The notes below the pieces were generated by a model. The model saw only the letters and a list, made by a program, of their open reading frames with translations. It was not told the origin of the DNA and did not search any database. From positions 1 through 64,000 of the forward strand of contig JANQBS010000070.1 of NCBI GenBank assembly GCA_033085395.1: a stretch of DNA of 64,000 nucleotides, in the 5' to 3' direction. The position numbers were made by a program, and so were the translations under genes. Shown one piece after another: positions 24,201 to 35,431 of this stretch; within the stretch, counting starts at the first letter, position 1, and each line of letters opens with the position of its first letter. This stretch comes from Xanthoparmelia taractica (taxonomy: Eukaryota > Ascomycota > Lecanoromycetes > Lecanorales > Parmeliaceae).

Positions 24201-25321
24201 TCTTAACAAAGTATGACGCCGACATCGATTGTCAAAATGACGATGGACGTACGCCATGGAGTGCAAACATTCGAGGCAGTAATGAAAATGTCTTGAAGCT
24301 GCTATTAGATGAAGGGGCCGACCCTAGCACCAAGGGTCATCAGGGAGTGAGCGAGCTCTACATAGCAGCGCAAAACGGCGAGACACAGGTCGTAAAGCTC
24401 ATGCTCGACAGCGGCACCGATCCTTCAATTCGAACGCAATTCGACTGGGCTCCTTTGCACTGGGCTGCTTATTATGGTCATGTTGATTGTGTCAGGTTAC
24501 TCATCCAAGCTGGCGCTGAACTTTCTCCAGTGTCCGATCAAGACGCATCTCCGTTGGACTTGGCAATCCGCGCCAATCAGATCGAGATAGTCGACATTTT
24601 GACTCGTGCTGGAGCGAAGGAGAGTCGGGACATAGAGATCTTATCAAAAATCGGCGAAGGGGTCGACAACACGGAGTCCACGCCTAGGAATGCAAGGAGT
24701 GCAAGTGATTCTTCGACCAAGACATCTCTAACCTTTGACAAACCGGTACAACAAGGATTGCTTGTTGGCCAATTCATCTATCCTTCAACATTCTTGAAGC
24801 AAAAAGGCTTTATTTACCAGCTTTCGCAACCTCTAGATACCTTATCGACCTTTCTGAGCATCAGGACGGCTCAAAAGCGAGCCGACATGGTCGAATACCC
24901 CATTGGTCCAGAAGGGTATGATTCCACTCACATACTGTACGATATCTGGCGCAGAACGGTAGACTATCAGTGGCTGCAATTGCGCGGAGGAACACAGAGT
25001 AGCTTTTCCGGTGTTATTGACATGCAAAGAGACTGGACAGGCGGCTGGAAAGTGCGCCACAATCACGATGGGGAAAGTGAATATTTGTTCCGTACAACGC
25101 CCGACTGGTCCAGGATGAAAGAGGAGGGATGTCGATGGATGACTGAGGAGGGGAAGCTACTTGCAAGGACGGGAGTGGAAGATGTCACTCCCACATTGTG
25201 TTTCGAGTATGGATTGCAGAGGGGAATGCAAGACGTGCTTGTTTCGTGCTGGGTCGGGAAGCTCTGGTCTGAGATGGTCGCTATACCAAGGAAGGGGGAA
25301 GAAAAGGCTTCGCAAGCTTAA
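21259..25321 (+). CDS. STAND NLR: fungal N-terminal domain, NACHT NTPase, ankyrin repeats, conserved C-terminal domain
   Basis: This is a cytosolic NOD-like receptor of the fungal STAND class, thought to act in non-self recognition and programmed cell death. Four exons (21259-21907, 21964-21988, 22040-22612, 22666-25321) give about 1300 residues. The N-terminal helical domain (about 1-190) is the type common in fungal STAND proteins. It is followed by GWLTPLQ, WCPGI and the P-loop PGAGKT at 217-222, and a Walker B YVVLDALDEC near 318-327. About nine ankyrin repeats fill 736-1064. Residues about 1100-1298 form a separate domain with no repeats (GFIYQLSQPLDTLS, RADMVEYPIG, DYQWLQLRGG, RTTPDWSRMK). 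The 25-nt exon 2 encodes the P-loop. The ATG fits the usual short hydrophobic start. There are no internal stops or RIP signs despite the nearby repeat island. Confidence 0.9.
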
Positions 25322-26212
25322 GAAGCATAAGCTTGTTAGTTCATTCCCAGTATTACAAACGCTTTGTCCTTTTACTTTATTCTCCCATTGACCATTGATC
25401 ATTAGCAGTCTTTGATTCGTTCCCCGCTCTGTCAACACCGACTGTCACAATGGAAGATCATCCCGAAACCCCATTTTGAGTAAATTGGGGAGACGCAAAA
25501 TAAGGTGTAATAGTCGCTGAGGGGTCGTACTCATCTACTTATACTCTGACCAAAACCTCTCGTATGAAGGCAATCTCCGTGCGGCTTGCTCGGTTCATCA
25601 ACGATCACTCATGACGCTGCAAGCAATTTTTATTTTACATTTATGGTCGCTAGAATTGAGCCTCGCCTCTTAATGCTAATTTATATAATACACCCTCTTC
25701 AGTCATGGAGCTTGGACGGCTGGGTGATCCGGGTAATGACATCTCAACCGTCACCATTACTCCCCTCTCTCATGACTTCGATTCGCCCAAAATGGAGACC
25801 AGGCCTAGCAGAAATGCTTCTATCCCACTTGTCAAGATCTCTTCTATCAATCTTCCATTTCATAGTCCGCTAGTCCGCCAAATCAACCTCTAGTGTCAGA
25901 TGAGAAAAAAACGAGGGAAATAAAGCCTGTTTAACTACTACAAAGGTGAAGTTGATAAGGCGGCGAGGCCTAGCCTTGTCAAGCTCGGCGTGGCTATTGG
26001 GGTAGGATTAGTAGCTTTTCTAGCTTAAGATTCTCCATAGAATTTATTATCTTCTATTCTTAGAACTTCTCGTGTTCAATTATCTATTGATTTTCATTTA
26101 TTCTATTGCCAAGCTAAAGTTCGGCCCGAGGGATAGTCTAAGTATGATTACGCTACTGGATCGTCAAAGATTAAAATAATATTTTTTACATTATGAACAA
26201 AATAAAACATGT
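25322..26212. other. intergenic between the NLR and the tRNA-like locus
   Basis: No coding or structural feature that I can support. Only short unrelated open stretches are present. Confidence 0.5.
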
Positions 26213-26351
26213 GGGGGAATGGTTCAGTGGTAGAATGTCCGCTGTAAGCCATCCATTGACACGCCCTTCACAAATACAGAAGTTCTGATTATGTTTAGTT
26301 GCATCACACCTTGCTTGCGGAAGGTCCGGGGTTCGATCCCCCGTTCCTCCA
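26213..26351 (+). tRNA. tRNA-like gene with Gly-type D and T arms, split by an insert in the anticodon loop
   Basis: The acceptor stem 26213-26219 (GGGGGAA) pairs fully with 26344-26350, allowing one G-U. The D arm is the Gly-type TGGTTCAGTGGTAGAAT. The anticodon stem TCCGC (26238-26242) pairs with GCGGA (26317-26321), and the T arm CGGGG-TTCGATC-CCCCG is perfect. Five T's at 26370-26374 are a Pol III terminator. Between the two halves of the anticodon stem lie 74 nt, so an insert of about 67 nt is present. Removing it at the canonical site after position 37 would leave G at position 33 instead of the universal U, so I cannot assign an anticodon. It is either an intron with unusual placement or a disrupted gene. 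Confidence 0.55.
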
Positions 26352-26628
26352 TCAACACACGCTTGTTCATTTTTGGACCCATTTTCTGTTATTTTTTTCT
26401 TTTTTATCTCGGTCATTTTAAACTTCCACATGTCTCCCTGCGCTGTAACTATTGACCGACCGACATTTATCATAGAGGAGGATAAGCACAGTCTATTGAA
26501 ATTCAATATCGGTTCTATTTTGAGATCAGGGGAGTAGATGATTTTTAGCTCGAATGTTAATGGATTTGGACTCGTCCCACTCGCGTCCATCCTTTTGATA
26601 GTGCTTACTTCTCACACATTCAGAGATA

Positions 26629-27782
26629 ATGATCATACGACGATTCGCATTGGGGTTGCGAGTCGTATGCTTCTGGTTTCTCCTACTCTTCCCTGCCTTT
26701 GCCTCGGCGTCGCTTGGGGATCGGCTACCGGAGTTTCGCGAATGTGTATCGGTATGTGGAACCAATGCACGTCCAGGCCAACGGCTTACAGATCCAGACT
26801 TGTGTCGATGAGAACTGCCAGCGCGGTAATTCGGTCCTTCGTAAGCATTGCGCCGATTTAGCAAAGCCATAATCCTGATCAAAGTTATCCCAGCGCTCCA
26901 TCTGCGCCTTTTCTTCTGGACGTGTCCCTCCAATTGCGACTATGTCTGCCAGCACATCGTCACTGACCGTCGCGTCTCGAGAGACCCTCCAATGCTCAAC
27001 CCTGTCCTCCAGTACCACGGCAAGTGGCCTTTCTTCCGCTTTTTAGGCATGCAAGAACCTTGCTCGGTCCTCTTCTCCTTTTTCAACTTCCTGGCACATC
27101 GTAACGGCCTGGCGAAGATTCGGGATAGAATCCCATCCGACTACCCTTTGCAAATCTACTATATCGCCTTCAGCTATGTCGGTATGGCAAGCTGGGTGTT
27201 CAGCATGGTCTTCCATACACGAGATTTCGATGTCACAGAAAAGCTAGACTACTTCGCTGCAGGGGCGAGTGTACTTTATGGACTGTACTACACACCTATT
27301 AGAATATTCAGACTGGACAAAGCGGAACCAGCCGTCAAACCAACGTTGCTAAGATTATGGACCGTCTTGTGTGCAGCGTTATATACGGCCCATGTCTCCT
27401 ACCTTACATTTTGGCGTTGGGACTATATGTACAACATGGTAGCTAATGTCGCTGCGGGGGTGGTGGCAAACCTTTTGTGGAGCGGTTTTAGCTACAAGAC
27501 ATATCAAGAACTGAAGAAGCCGTGGGCCGCTTGGCCCGGTATGATCGTTGCATGGATCATTATGGCCATGAGCTTGGAATTGTTGGACTTTGCTCCATTA
27601 GGAGGAATGGTGGACGCTCATAGTCTATGGCATCTGGGTACGGTTATTCCTACTATCTGGTGGTACAAGTAAGCGGCATCTGGATCTCTCAATTCAATCT
27701 ATATTTGCTAATGTCGCAATCCTTCAGTTTTCTCGTGAAAGACGCTCAGCAGGATGTTGCTGGGGACAGACTCAAAGCCTAG
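26629..27782 (+). CDS. PER1: PER1/PGAP3 family GPI-anchor lipid-remodelling protein
   Basis: An ER membrane protein of the CREST superfamily, required to remove the sn-2 acyl chain from GPI anchors so that GPI proteins partition correctly. Exons 26629-26751, 26792-26840, 26894-27668 and 27728-27782 give 333 residues. A signal peptide (MIIRRF then a Leu/Phe-rich core ending ASA) precedes LGDRLPEFREC. Conserved Per1 sequence follows: FFWTCPSNCDYVCQHIVTD, GKWPFFRFLGMQEPCSVLF, FNFLAHRNGL, then several membrane spans with the conserved FHTRD and DAHSLWHL histidine/aspartate motifs. The last exon restores FLVKDAQQDVAGDRLKA, the usual family end. Length and domain order are normal. Confidence 0.95.
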
Positions 27783-28293
27783 ATAGAGTTATACATCACT
27801 TTCTCAGGGTGCTTTGATTATCGACTGTCTACCTTTCGCTGCCCCTTCTCAATCCGTCATCAATCCTGCACACATAAGGGCCATCAGTCTCCCGGACCTC
27901 ATTTGCGTCTGGTTGCCAGGCCAGAATCCAGAAATTGTGGCAGTCGAGATGGCGCAAACACTCCAAACACGGACAAAAACAGCACCGATGGTTTTTCCGC
28001 TATTGAACATTTATCTTTAAAGCGGTTCCCATTATGAAAAAAGCAGCTGTCCCATTGCTGATGTCTGAGACTGACATGAAGACCAAAAAAACGATCTGAT
28101 GAAGCACAGCCACAGACTGCCTTTTGCCTGTGGCATGCCCATTTATCCTGAGAGGGAAGGTGCAAGCGAGAACGCTAACAACGGGGGTGTGGGGATGATC
28201 TTCTCCTTCGATTCCTTTAAGCCCGACATTCCGTCTCTCTTTATCAATCTCAATATCACAAACACTTAGAACACAGCAGAGCTCCTCACCGGC
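27783..28293. promoter_or_regulatory. PER1-PCM1 intergenic region
   Basis: About 510 bp between the end of PER1 and the start of PCM1, both on the plus strand. No gene is seen. It should hold the PER1 terminator and the PCM1 promoter. Confidence 0.4.
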
Positions 28294-30235
28294 ATGGCTT
28301 CACAACACCCAATCATCGCAGCTTCGGCCAAGTATCCCAAGCCGGCCGAACGTACCTTTCAGTATGGCACTGCAGGAGTAGGTTCTCAAAGCAAAGCAAT
28401 TAGAAAAATCCATCCAAGATTCGCTGACTTGATGTTGATCTAGTTCCGTATGAAGGCGTGCGTACCCGAGCCAGATCCTTACAAGCCCATGCAATGGTAT
28501 CATCTTCTGCGATACCGAGGCTAATGCATTACGGCTGCTTCAGCTTCCTCCTCGACTCAGTCGTCTATCGTGTTGGATTGCTAGCAGCCTTGCGCTCAAG
28601 GAAGTTGAATGGCCAAACAATAGGTGTAATGATAACTGCGAGTCACAATCCTCCGGAAGATAATGGTGTCAAATTGGTGGATCCGATGGTAGGCATCGTG
28701 CCGGGCGAACGGGGACACTGGCTGATTGAGCTATAGGGCGAGATGCTCGAGGTATAGCCACTGTGTACAATACCTCAAAGCAGTCAGCCGTTCTGACAGA
28801 GGCCTCAGAGTTCTTGGGAGACCCATGCTACCACACTTGCAAACGCGCCCTCCGATCAGGCTCTCCTAGAAGCCTATGACAAGCTCACAGGCGATTTGAA
28901 CATCAAACCAGAGATCAAAGCACGTGTGATATTTGCACGAGACACTCGAGCTTCTGGACCTCGCCTCGTTTCTGCCCTTGTTGCAGCTCTTGAGGCGTCT
29001 GATGCGGAGTATACAGACTACAAACTGCTCACCACACCTCAACTCCATTACATTACTCGCTGCCTAAACACGAAAGACACCCCTTATGAATATGGTGAAC
29101 CCACCGAAAAAGGATATTACGAGAAGATAGCTGCGGCATTTAAAATTGCAACAGGTACTCGGAAATTTAATGGGCCAATCACTGTCGATTGCGCAAATGG
29201 AGTAGGCGGACCTAAGTTACGGGAGCTCATCAAGTATCTGCCTGCTGCCTCTGATGGTGGCCTTGAGATCAAAATCGTCAATGACAATGTCGTCGAGCCA
29301 GAACGTCTCAACCACCAGGTACGCGGTCCCCCATTTACCCTCGCACGGCGCGTATTTTCTGAGGTATGGCGATACAGTGCGGAGCAGACTTTGTCAAGAC
29401 GAATCAACGTCCGCCACCATCTTCCCACGCTGCGCCCTTGGCACGCTGCGCATCTCTCGATGGCGACGCGGATAGGCTGATGTACTATTTCAATGACTCC
29501 GATTTAAGCTTCCATCTGTTAGACGGTGACCGAATCGCTACCCTCGCCGCCCTCTTCATTGGTGACCTTGCCCGTAACGCTGGCCTCGGCGAAAAGATCA
29601 AAGTCGGTGTCGTGCAAACTGCTTACGCCAATGGTGCCAGTACATCATACATTACCCAGGATCTCAAGCTTCCAGTTGTTTGTACACCAACCGGTGTGAA
29701 GCATCTTCATCATGCAGCGACTAGATTCGACGTTGGCGTCTACTTCGAAGCCAACGGCCATGGTACTGTTGTGTTCTCGGACTTGGCCCTCAAGCGCATT
29801 AGTAAATATGAGCCTCAATCCCCCGCCCAAGCCTCCGCTCTTGATACGCTGCGGGCCCTGACAGCCCTCATAAATCAAACTGTCGGGGACGCTCTTAGCG
29901 ATCTCCTGCTCGTGGAAGTGATCCTCGCACACAAAGCTTGGGGTCCCAAGGAGTGGCATCTCACGTACACTGATCTTCCTAACCGCCTCGGCCGGATCGA
30001 AGTTGCAGACCGCAATATCTTCAGGACTACCGATGCTGAGCGGAGACTGGAGAGTCCGCCAGGTGCTCAAGCACAGATCGATGCGTTGGTTGGCAAATAC
30101 AAGAACGGGAGGAGTTTTGCCAGAGCGAGTGGCACAGAGGATGCAGTGAGGGTTTACGCCGAAGCCGCCACAAGAGGGGAGGCGGATGATTTGGCAGCGA
30201 AGGTTGCGGACGTTGTCAAGAGAGCCGGTATTTGA
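28294..30235 (+). CDS. PCM1: phosphoacetylglucosamine mutase (PCM1/AGM1)
   Basis: A cytosolic enzyme converting GlcNAc-6-phosphate to GlcNAc-1-phosphate, a step to UDP-GlcNAc for chitin, N-glycans and GPI anchors. Six exons (28294-28377, 28444-28457, 28544-28688, 28737-28751, 28809-29318, 29378-30235) give 541 residues, the usual length. Catalytic serine motif TASHNPPEDNG lies near residues 64-74, the metal site DGDADR at 284-289, the sugar-binding FEANGHGT further on, and the phosphate loop RASGTEDAVRVY near 505. Exons 2 and 4 are only 14 and 15 nt long but are required to give GFRMKA and PMGEMLE, both conserved. The second acceptor of intron 4 (ending at 28808) was chosen because it yields the expected LESSWETHAT. 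Confidence 0.95.
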
Positions 30236-30442
30236 TTAGTTCGGTTTTGCATGGACTGATGGCATTTAGCATTAGATGAAAATCATAGGAGGTTCAATTG
30301 ACATTGGCGGTACGACTGGTACTTGGAGTGTAAAAGTTTGCTCGGCATTGATAGAATCAAGAATCACTCATGATCAATGACGAGGTCTGGTCCGATGGCT
30401 TCAGTGATGTATAGTACTTCCGTTCTGCTTGTTCTCGGAAAA

Positions 30443-32204
30443 TCAACCCTCATCCCTATCCATATCATCCCTTCCTTTCTTGCCACCCCCAGGCTTTCTC
30501 CCCCTCAATGTCGCACCGTTCGTCCCTCTCTTCTCATGCAAATCCTTCATCTCTCCAATAGCCATTCTCTGCGCCTCCTCCACGCGCTCGGCCAGAATCA
30601 TCACCTCCTCCCTATCCGTCCTGTACTCCCCCAGCTTCTTCCCTAACGCTGCTTCGATCCGCTGCCATATCTCTACGTCGTACTGAGTGACCATGCTGAT
30701 CGCATGCCCGCTCTTCCCAGCACGTGCCGTCCGGCCAACTCTGTGTATATAGGTCTCCGAGTTGTGGGGGAGATCGAAATTGAGGACTACATCCACCGAG
30801 GGTATATCCAGACCCCGAGCCGCAACGTCCGTGGCGACGAGTATGTCTCTACTTCTGGCGCGGAACTTGCCCAGCGCACCTAACCTGGAAGACTGCGATA
30901 GTTGGCCGTGAAGCGGGATGGCGCCGTACCCGAGAGCGCGAAGCAGTATAGCCATCCTCTGGGTTTCGTTGACGGTGCGAGTGAATATGATCATGGATTT
31001 TGAAGCGAATTCGTTGACGAGCCAGGCCACGTAGACGTCTTTGGCTTTGTGGGGGATGAAGCAGTAGCTTTGGAGGAGGGTGGAGACGGTCTGGTATTTG
31101 TTTGTACTGATGGAGACGCGGAGGGGGTTGGAAAGGGAAGCTCGCTGGAGGCTCTCGACTTTCGAGGTCATTGTCGCCGAGAAGAGATAGGTACGGCGTT
31201 CTCGTGGGAGGACTTTGAGGATCTTGGTAATGATGGCGCCAAAGTCTGTTGGGATTTTTGGAGTCAGGATTTCATGTCTTGAGTAAATGTCCCCAAGAAG
31301 CAGTGGCGCATACCAAGATCAAGGAGGCGATCAGCCTCATCCATTACTAAGTGCTTGACTGACCGCAGAGAGAAGCCTTTTGTGTTTTCCAGGTGGTCTG
31401 GTGGGAGTCAGCGCATGAATACACTCATTGAACAGGGCGTGTCTACCGAGCAGTCGGCCAGGAGTGGCACTGCACGAAATTAGCTAATTCATATTTCAAG
31501 GACGTAGCAGCGAGTATTGGCCTTACACTACGATATGGGGTTTCTTGCCCAGGGCAATGGATTGTGAGATCATGTCCATACCTCCCACCACGACGGCAAC
31601 TTTGACTGAAATAAGGGAGCCCAGAGCTTCAAAAGCTTGGGCAATTTGGTAGGCAAGTTCGCGGGTAGGTGCAAGACATAGGCCGAACAGGGATGACTGT
31701 GGACTCTCCATCAGAGCTGGTGACTCGTCAGTATGGACAAGTGGGAGGATGATCACAGCGACAAGCTCACCTTGTAGAATCGGAAGCGCAAATGCGGCCG
31801 TTTTCCCACTGCCAGTCTCTGCGAGCCCTATGAGGTCTCTGCCCTGTAGAGCTAAAGGTATTGCTTCAGTCTGTATGGGAGTTGGGGCCTAGAGGTTTCA
31901 GCAACAGCTGCAGCAGAAATTACAAAGAGAAGTAGACCTTGTATCCCAATGCTGTGCACGCATCGCACAGAGACTGTATGATCCCAAGGTCCTGAAATGA
32001 TTTCGAAGCATGGTCATTTGCTTCGGTCTCGACCGCGCTGGTAGATCCTGGTGCAGGTGATGGCTCTGGAGATGGTCGTGGAGAAGGTTCTTTTGCAGGC
32101 TTAGATTTTATATGGGTAGATGTGGTCTGTTTTAACCGCTTCGATGATGCCTCTTCATCTTTGTTCTTAATACCCTCAGCCTTCCTCTTCATGATTGGGG
32201 ACAT
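30443..32204 (-). CDS. RRP3: DEAD-box RNA helicase RRP3 (DDX47)
   Basis: A nucleolar ATP-dependent RNA helicase acting in 18S pre-rRNA processing and small-subunit assembly. Six exons on the minus strand (32204-31938, 31888-31771, 31716-31527, 31469-31447, 31397-31314, 31245-30443) give 494 residues. The N-terminal 70 residues are charged and Pro/Ser-rich. Motifs: FQDLGI and PTPIQ (Q motif), AETGSGKT (112-119), PTRELA, ATPGR, DEAD (219-222), SAT (250-252), ARGLDIP and HRVGRTARAG (about 395). The C-terminal tail is rich in Lys, Arg, Gly. Exon 4 is 23 nt and encodes motif Ib. The DDX47-type KKPHIV block and the HLENTKGF sequence after motif Ib identify RRP3 among DEAD-box proteins. Confidence 0.95.
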
Positions 32205-32368
32205 GTTGAGTCGTCTTGAAAGGTTCCTTCAGAAATTGTGCTTGCTCACCAACATTTCGGCGCTAGCACTATCGATAAGAATAGCTAAGCGAGGTCTTCG
32301 AAAAAGTTGTCCAGTCAAATACAAGGGACGCTCAAGTCCACTTTGATCCGATTGCAACACCTTTCACT
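32205..32368. promoter_or_regulatory. shared bidirectional promoter of RRP3 and SSF1
   Basis: Only 164 bp separate the two divergent start codons, so both core promoters must lie here. Both genes serve ribosome assembly, one for the small and one for the large subunit. I do not see a clear TATA box. Co-regulation is inferred from the arrangement alone. Confidence 0.6.
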
Positions 32369-33929
32369 ATGGCACGAAGACGTACAAAAAAACGAACACA
32401 TGTGGGAGCCCGCAACGGGCCGCAAAAGGGTGTCAGCGCCAACACATCAGCTACCAGAGAGCCAAAAAGCATGGTCATAAGGATTGGGGCAGGAGAAGTT
32501 GGACCCAAAGTCACCCAGCTAGTGAAAGATACCCGTTCGATGATGGAGCCGGGTACGGCCAGTCGTCTGAAAGAAAGGCGTTCAAACAGACTGCGAGACT
32601 ACACAGCTATGGCTGGTCCGTTGGGGGTATCTCATCTCCTACTCTTCTCCCGCTCTACAACCGGGAATACAAATCTCCGACTTGCACTCACACCTCGAGG
32701 GCCTACACTACACTTTCGAGTCGAGCAGTACGCACTGTGTAAGGATGTCCGAAAGGCGCAAAAACACCCACAGGGCGGTGGCAAAGAGTATCTTACGGCG
32801 CCTTTGCTGGTCATGAACAACTTCATCTCGCCTACAGCTGATGGTACGCAGCCAACGGTACCGAAACACCTCGAGTCTCTTACTACTACAATCTTCCAGT
32901 CTCTTTTTCCGCCTATATCACCTCAGTCGACTCCTTTATCTTCCATCCGCCGCGTCCTCTTGCTTAATCGCGAGATACCGAAGGCATCGCCTACTCCGGA
33001 CACTTCAAAATCTAGCTCAAAAGAAGACGGCACTTATGTTCTCAATCTCCGTCACTATGCTATCACAACCCGCCGCACTAGTCTCTCACGGTGCATCAAG
33101 CGTTTGAATGCTGCAGAGAAAATGCTTCGGCAAAATAGGAAGGGCAAGCGCGGGCTTCCTAATTTAGGCAAGCTGGAAGATGTCGCCGACTACCTACTTG
33201 ACCCATCCGCCGCAGCAAGTGGTGGCTTCACATCTGGTAGCGAGACGGAGGTGGACACGGATGCCGAGGTCGAGGTATTAGGATCGAATACGAGGAAGGT
33301 GCTGAGCAAGAAACAAATGGCGGCGTTGCGGAGTAGTAATGAGGATGGGAAGCCACATTCAAGGGCACAATCAAACGTAGAGAAGCGGGCTGTCAAGCTT
33401 GTTGAGCTGGGTCCACGCATGAAATTACGCATGACGAAGGTCGAGGAGGGAGTTTGTGAAGGAAAAGTTATGTGGCATGAATCCATCGAGAAGACTGCCG
33501 AGGAGGTTAAAGAAATGGAAAAGATCGTAAGTGCCATACCCAGCCCTTTGTTTCCTTGGTCTTGCTCCGATCCGCGTCGTCGTTGCGGCAGTACATCGAC
33601 TTTCCGCAACTGTCTCATGAGTCGAACATTGCTTATGAGAAAGAGCCTACTGACTGGAAAATTTGCAGTGGGAAGCTAGGAGGAGGGAGAAAGAGGAGCG
33701 GAAGAGGTTGCAGAAGGAGAATGTTTTGAGGAAGAGGAACGAGAAGGGAGCAAGAAGTAAGAAGGCGAATGAGGAGGACAAGGATATGAAGGATGGAGAA
33801 GAGGAAGATGAGGGAAATGAGGATGAGGATATGGATATGTACGAGGATGAGTGGGATAGTGAAGGTCTGAACGGGGATAGTGAATCAGAAGCCAATGAGC
33901 TAGATGAGGGTCAAGGTACCTTCGGTTGA
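32369..33929 (+). CDS. SSF1: SSF1/Peter Pan-type Brix domain ribosome assembly factor
   Basis: A nucleolar protein binding pre-rRNA during 60S (27S/ITS2 stage) assembly. Two exons, 32369-33526 and 33669-33929, give 472 residues. The basic start MARRRTKKRTHV is typical, followed by the Brix domain: KDTRSMMEPGTASRLKER, NRLRDYTAMAGPLGVSHLL, LRLALTPRGPTLHFRVEQY, and later the conserved YVLNLRHYAI. LGPRMKLRMTKVEEG closes the family core. The second exon encodes a coiled, highly charged Glu/Asp/Lys tail (EEDEGNEDEDMDMYEDEWD) common in nucleolar proteins. The 142-nt intron is needed to link MEKI to WEARRREKEE. Confidence 0.95.
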
Positions 33930-34128
33930 GAGAAACATGCATAGATACCCCTGGAAAGGTCCTTGGAGTTTCACCTGACCGTGCCCTATCTATCGAAATG
34001 AACATGTCGGATAGCTCAGATCGTCCTGCTGCGGCTCTGCCCCTAAGCTAGTCGGTTGAGATTATCCAAGTATCCTTGCTTCTCAATAACACCTGAACCT
34101 TGTCTCTGCTGATAACTGGATCCGGTCA

Positions 34129-35431
34129 TCATCCTTGCTCCAAGACCGGAAGCTGCCATGGTAATCCCCGAAAATGCTGGTGCGGGACTCGACATTGAAG
34201 CCTTTGCTCCAGCGACTTCCCGGGATTCTTGATGCAATCGAGGCACAGACCCTCGAACGTCGTCGAGGCCACTTCTCTGATCTTAGCGACCTTGGCAGCC
34301 ACGTTCTCCGGACAACGTGAGCATTTCTTGGGCTTGGTGATGCGGCCGGCCAAGCCGAAATCACATGCTTCGAGCTTCCTGCACAAAGTTGAGATGCTCA
34401 AGCGATGGACCGCCGATGTTAAAGGCCATAGCCCTTGCCTGGAGAGGCCGTTGATGAGCGAGCTGATGGAGATGCAATCGCAGTGGGAGAAAAGGACGTC
34501 GTCGGAGCCGAGGATGAAGTCGCCCGTCGTGCGTTTTTCGGCGATGGGGGTGATGATTTGCTCGATTTGAGTCTGCATTTCTCTCTTGATATCTCGTTCA
34601 GCAAGGAAAAGGGTCTCTTTTTGTCAATGTCAACGTCGGAAGCATTGTACACAAAAGGGGTTCTTCTGGACCTCACCAAGTATACTGTCCGGTAAATGGC
34701 TCCCAATCTCCTCTGGGACGCCATACTTGGCGGATGCACTCTGAGCTTTGCCGTCGTTGGGAAGGTTTAGAACCATGAACTTGGTGAGGCTGTTGAAGAA
34801 CTGAGCGTTGCCAAATGCATAAGCTGGCCAGAGCAGACGGCTGGGCTCCTTCGTGTGCTTTGTACAATCTATCTCGCAGCGGGCCCAGAAGTACATGGCA
34901 CTTACACACTGAAGAGGTAATAAAAGTCCGGTCAGCGCATGTTCATCTTGGCGTTGACCTGTTTGAGGAGAATGATAATGATCAGAATGGGTTTCATAAT
35001 CCCAAATCAAGCATCGCGACCAGATAAACGCTTCCGCTGAGATCATCACCTTTCGAAGATGTACATACATCGTACTTGTCAGTGACGACAGCAAGCCTCT
35101 CAAGTCTCTCCAGACCAATGCCATTAGCGCCAGCGCACTTGTGGTGCAGGACGGCGCACATAAAACGCATACTTTCTGCGTCATCATCATAGAGTCGTAT
35201 ACGGCTGACTTTGCTCGAACCAGGCTGACCTTCCGCAAAATTGGGTCCAAACAGAGCTCTGAAGACCGGTGACGCCAAAGTCAGGACCTTGGATGAGACC
35301 TGGAACTCAGTCTCGCCGCAGATGAGAATGACATCGCCTTCGGGGTCGATGACGTTGGTGATGGCCATATGGTGGATGTCAGCGCACAAGGAGATCAAGG
35401 CAGATGAGATTCTCTCCCAGTTTTCACACAT
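34129..35431 (-). CDS. BTB/POZ domain protein
   Basis: Three exons on the minus strand (35431-35069, 34908-34677, 34580-34129) give about 348 residues. The N-terminal half is a BTB fold as in many fungal proteins: DPEGDVILICGETEFQVSS, LASPVFRALFGPNFAEGQ, RLYDDDAESMRFMCAVLHHK and LAVVTDKYDC, the last formed across the 160-nt first intron. The C-terminal half contains a helical BTB-associated region (LLWPAYAFGNAQFFNSLTK) and a Cys-rich stretch (CSRCPENV, GLCLDCIK) that could bind metal. BTB proteins usually dimerise or recruit partners such as Cullin 3; no substrate can be inferred. The ATG used is the first in frame; a second (MAITNVID) is possible. The last 20 residues are less certain. Confidence 0.75.
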
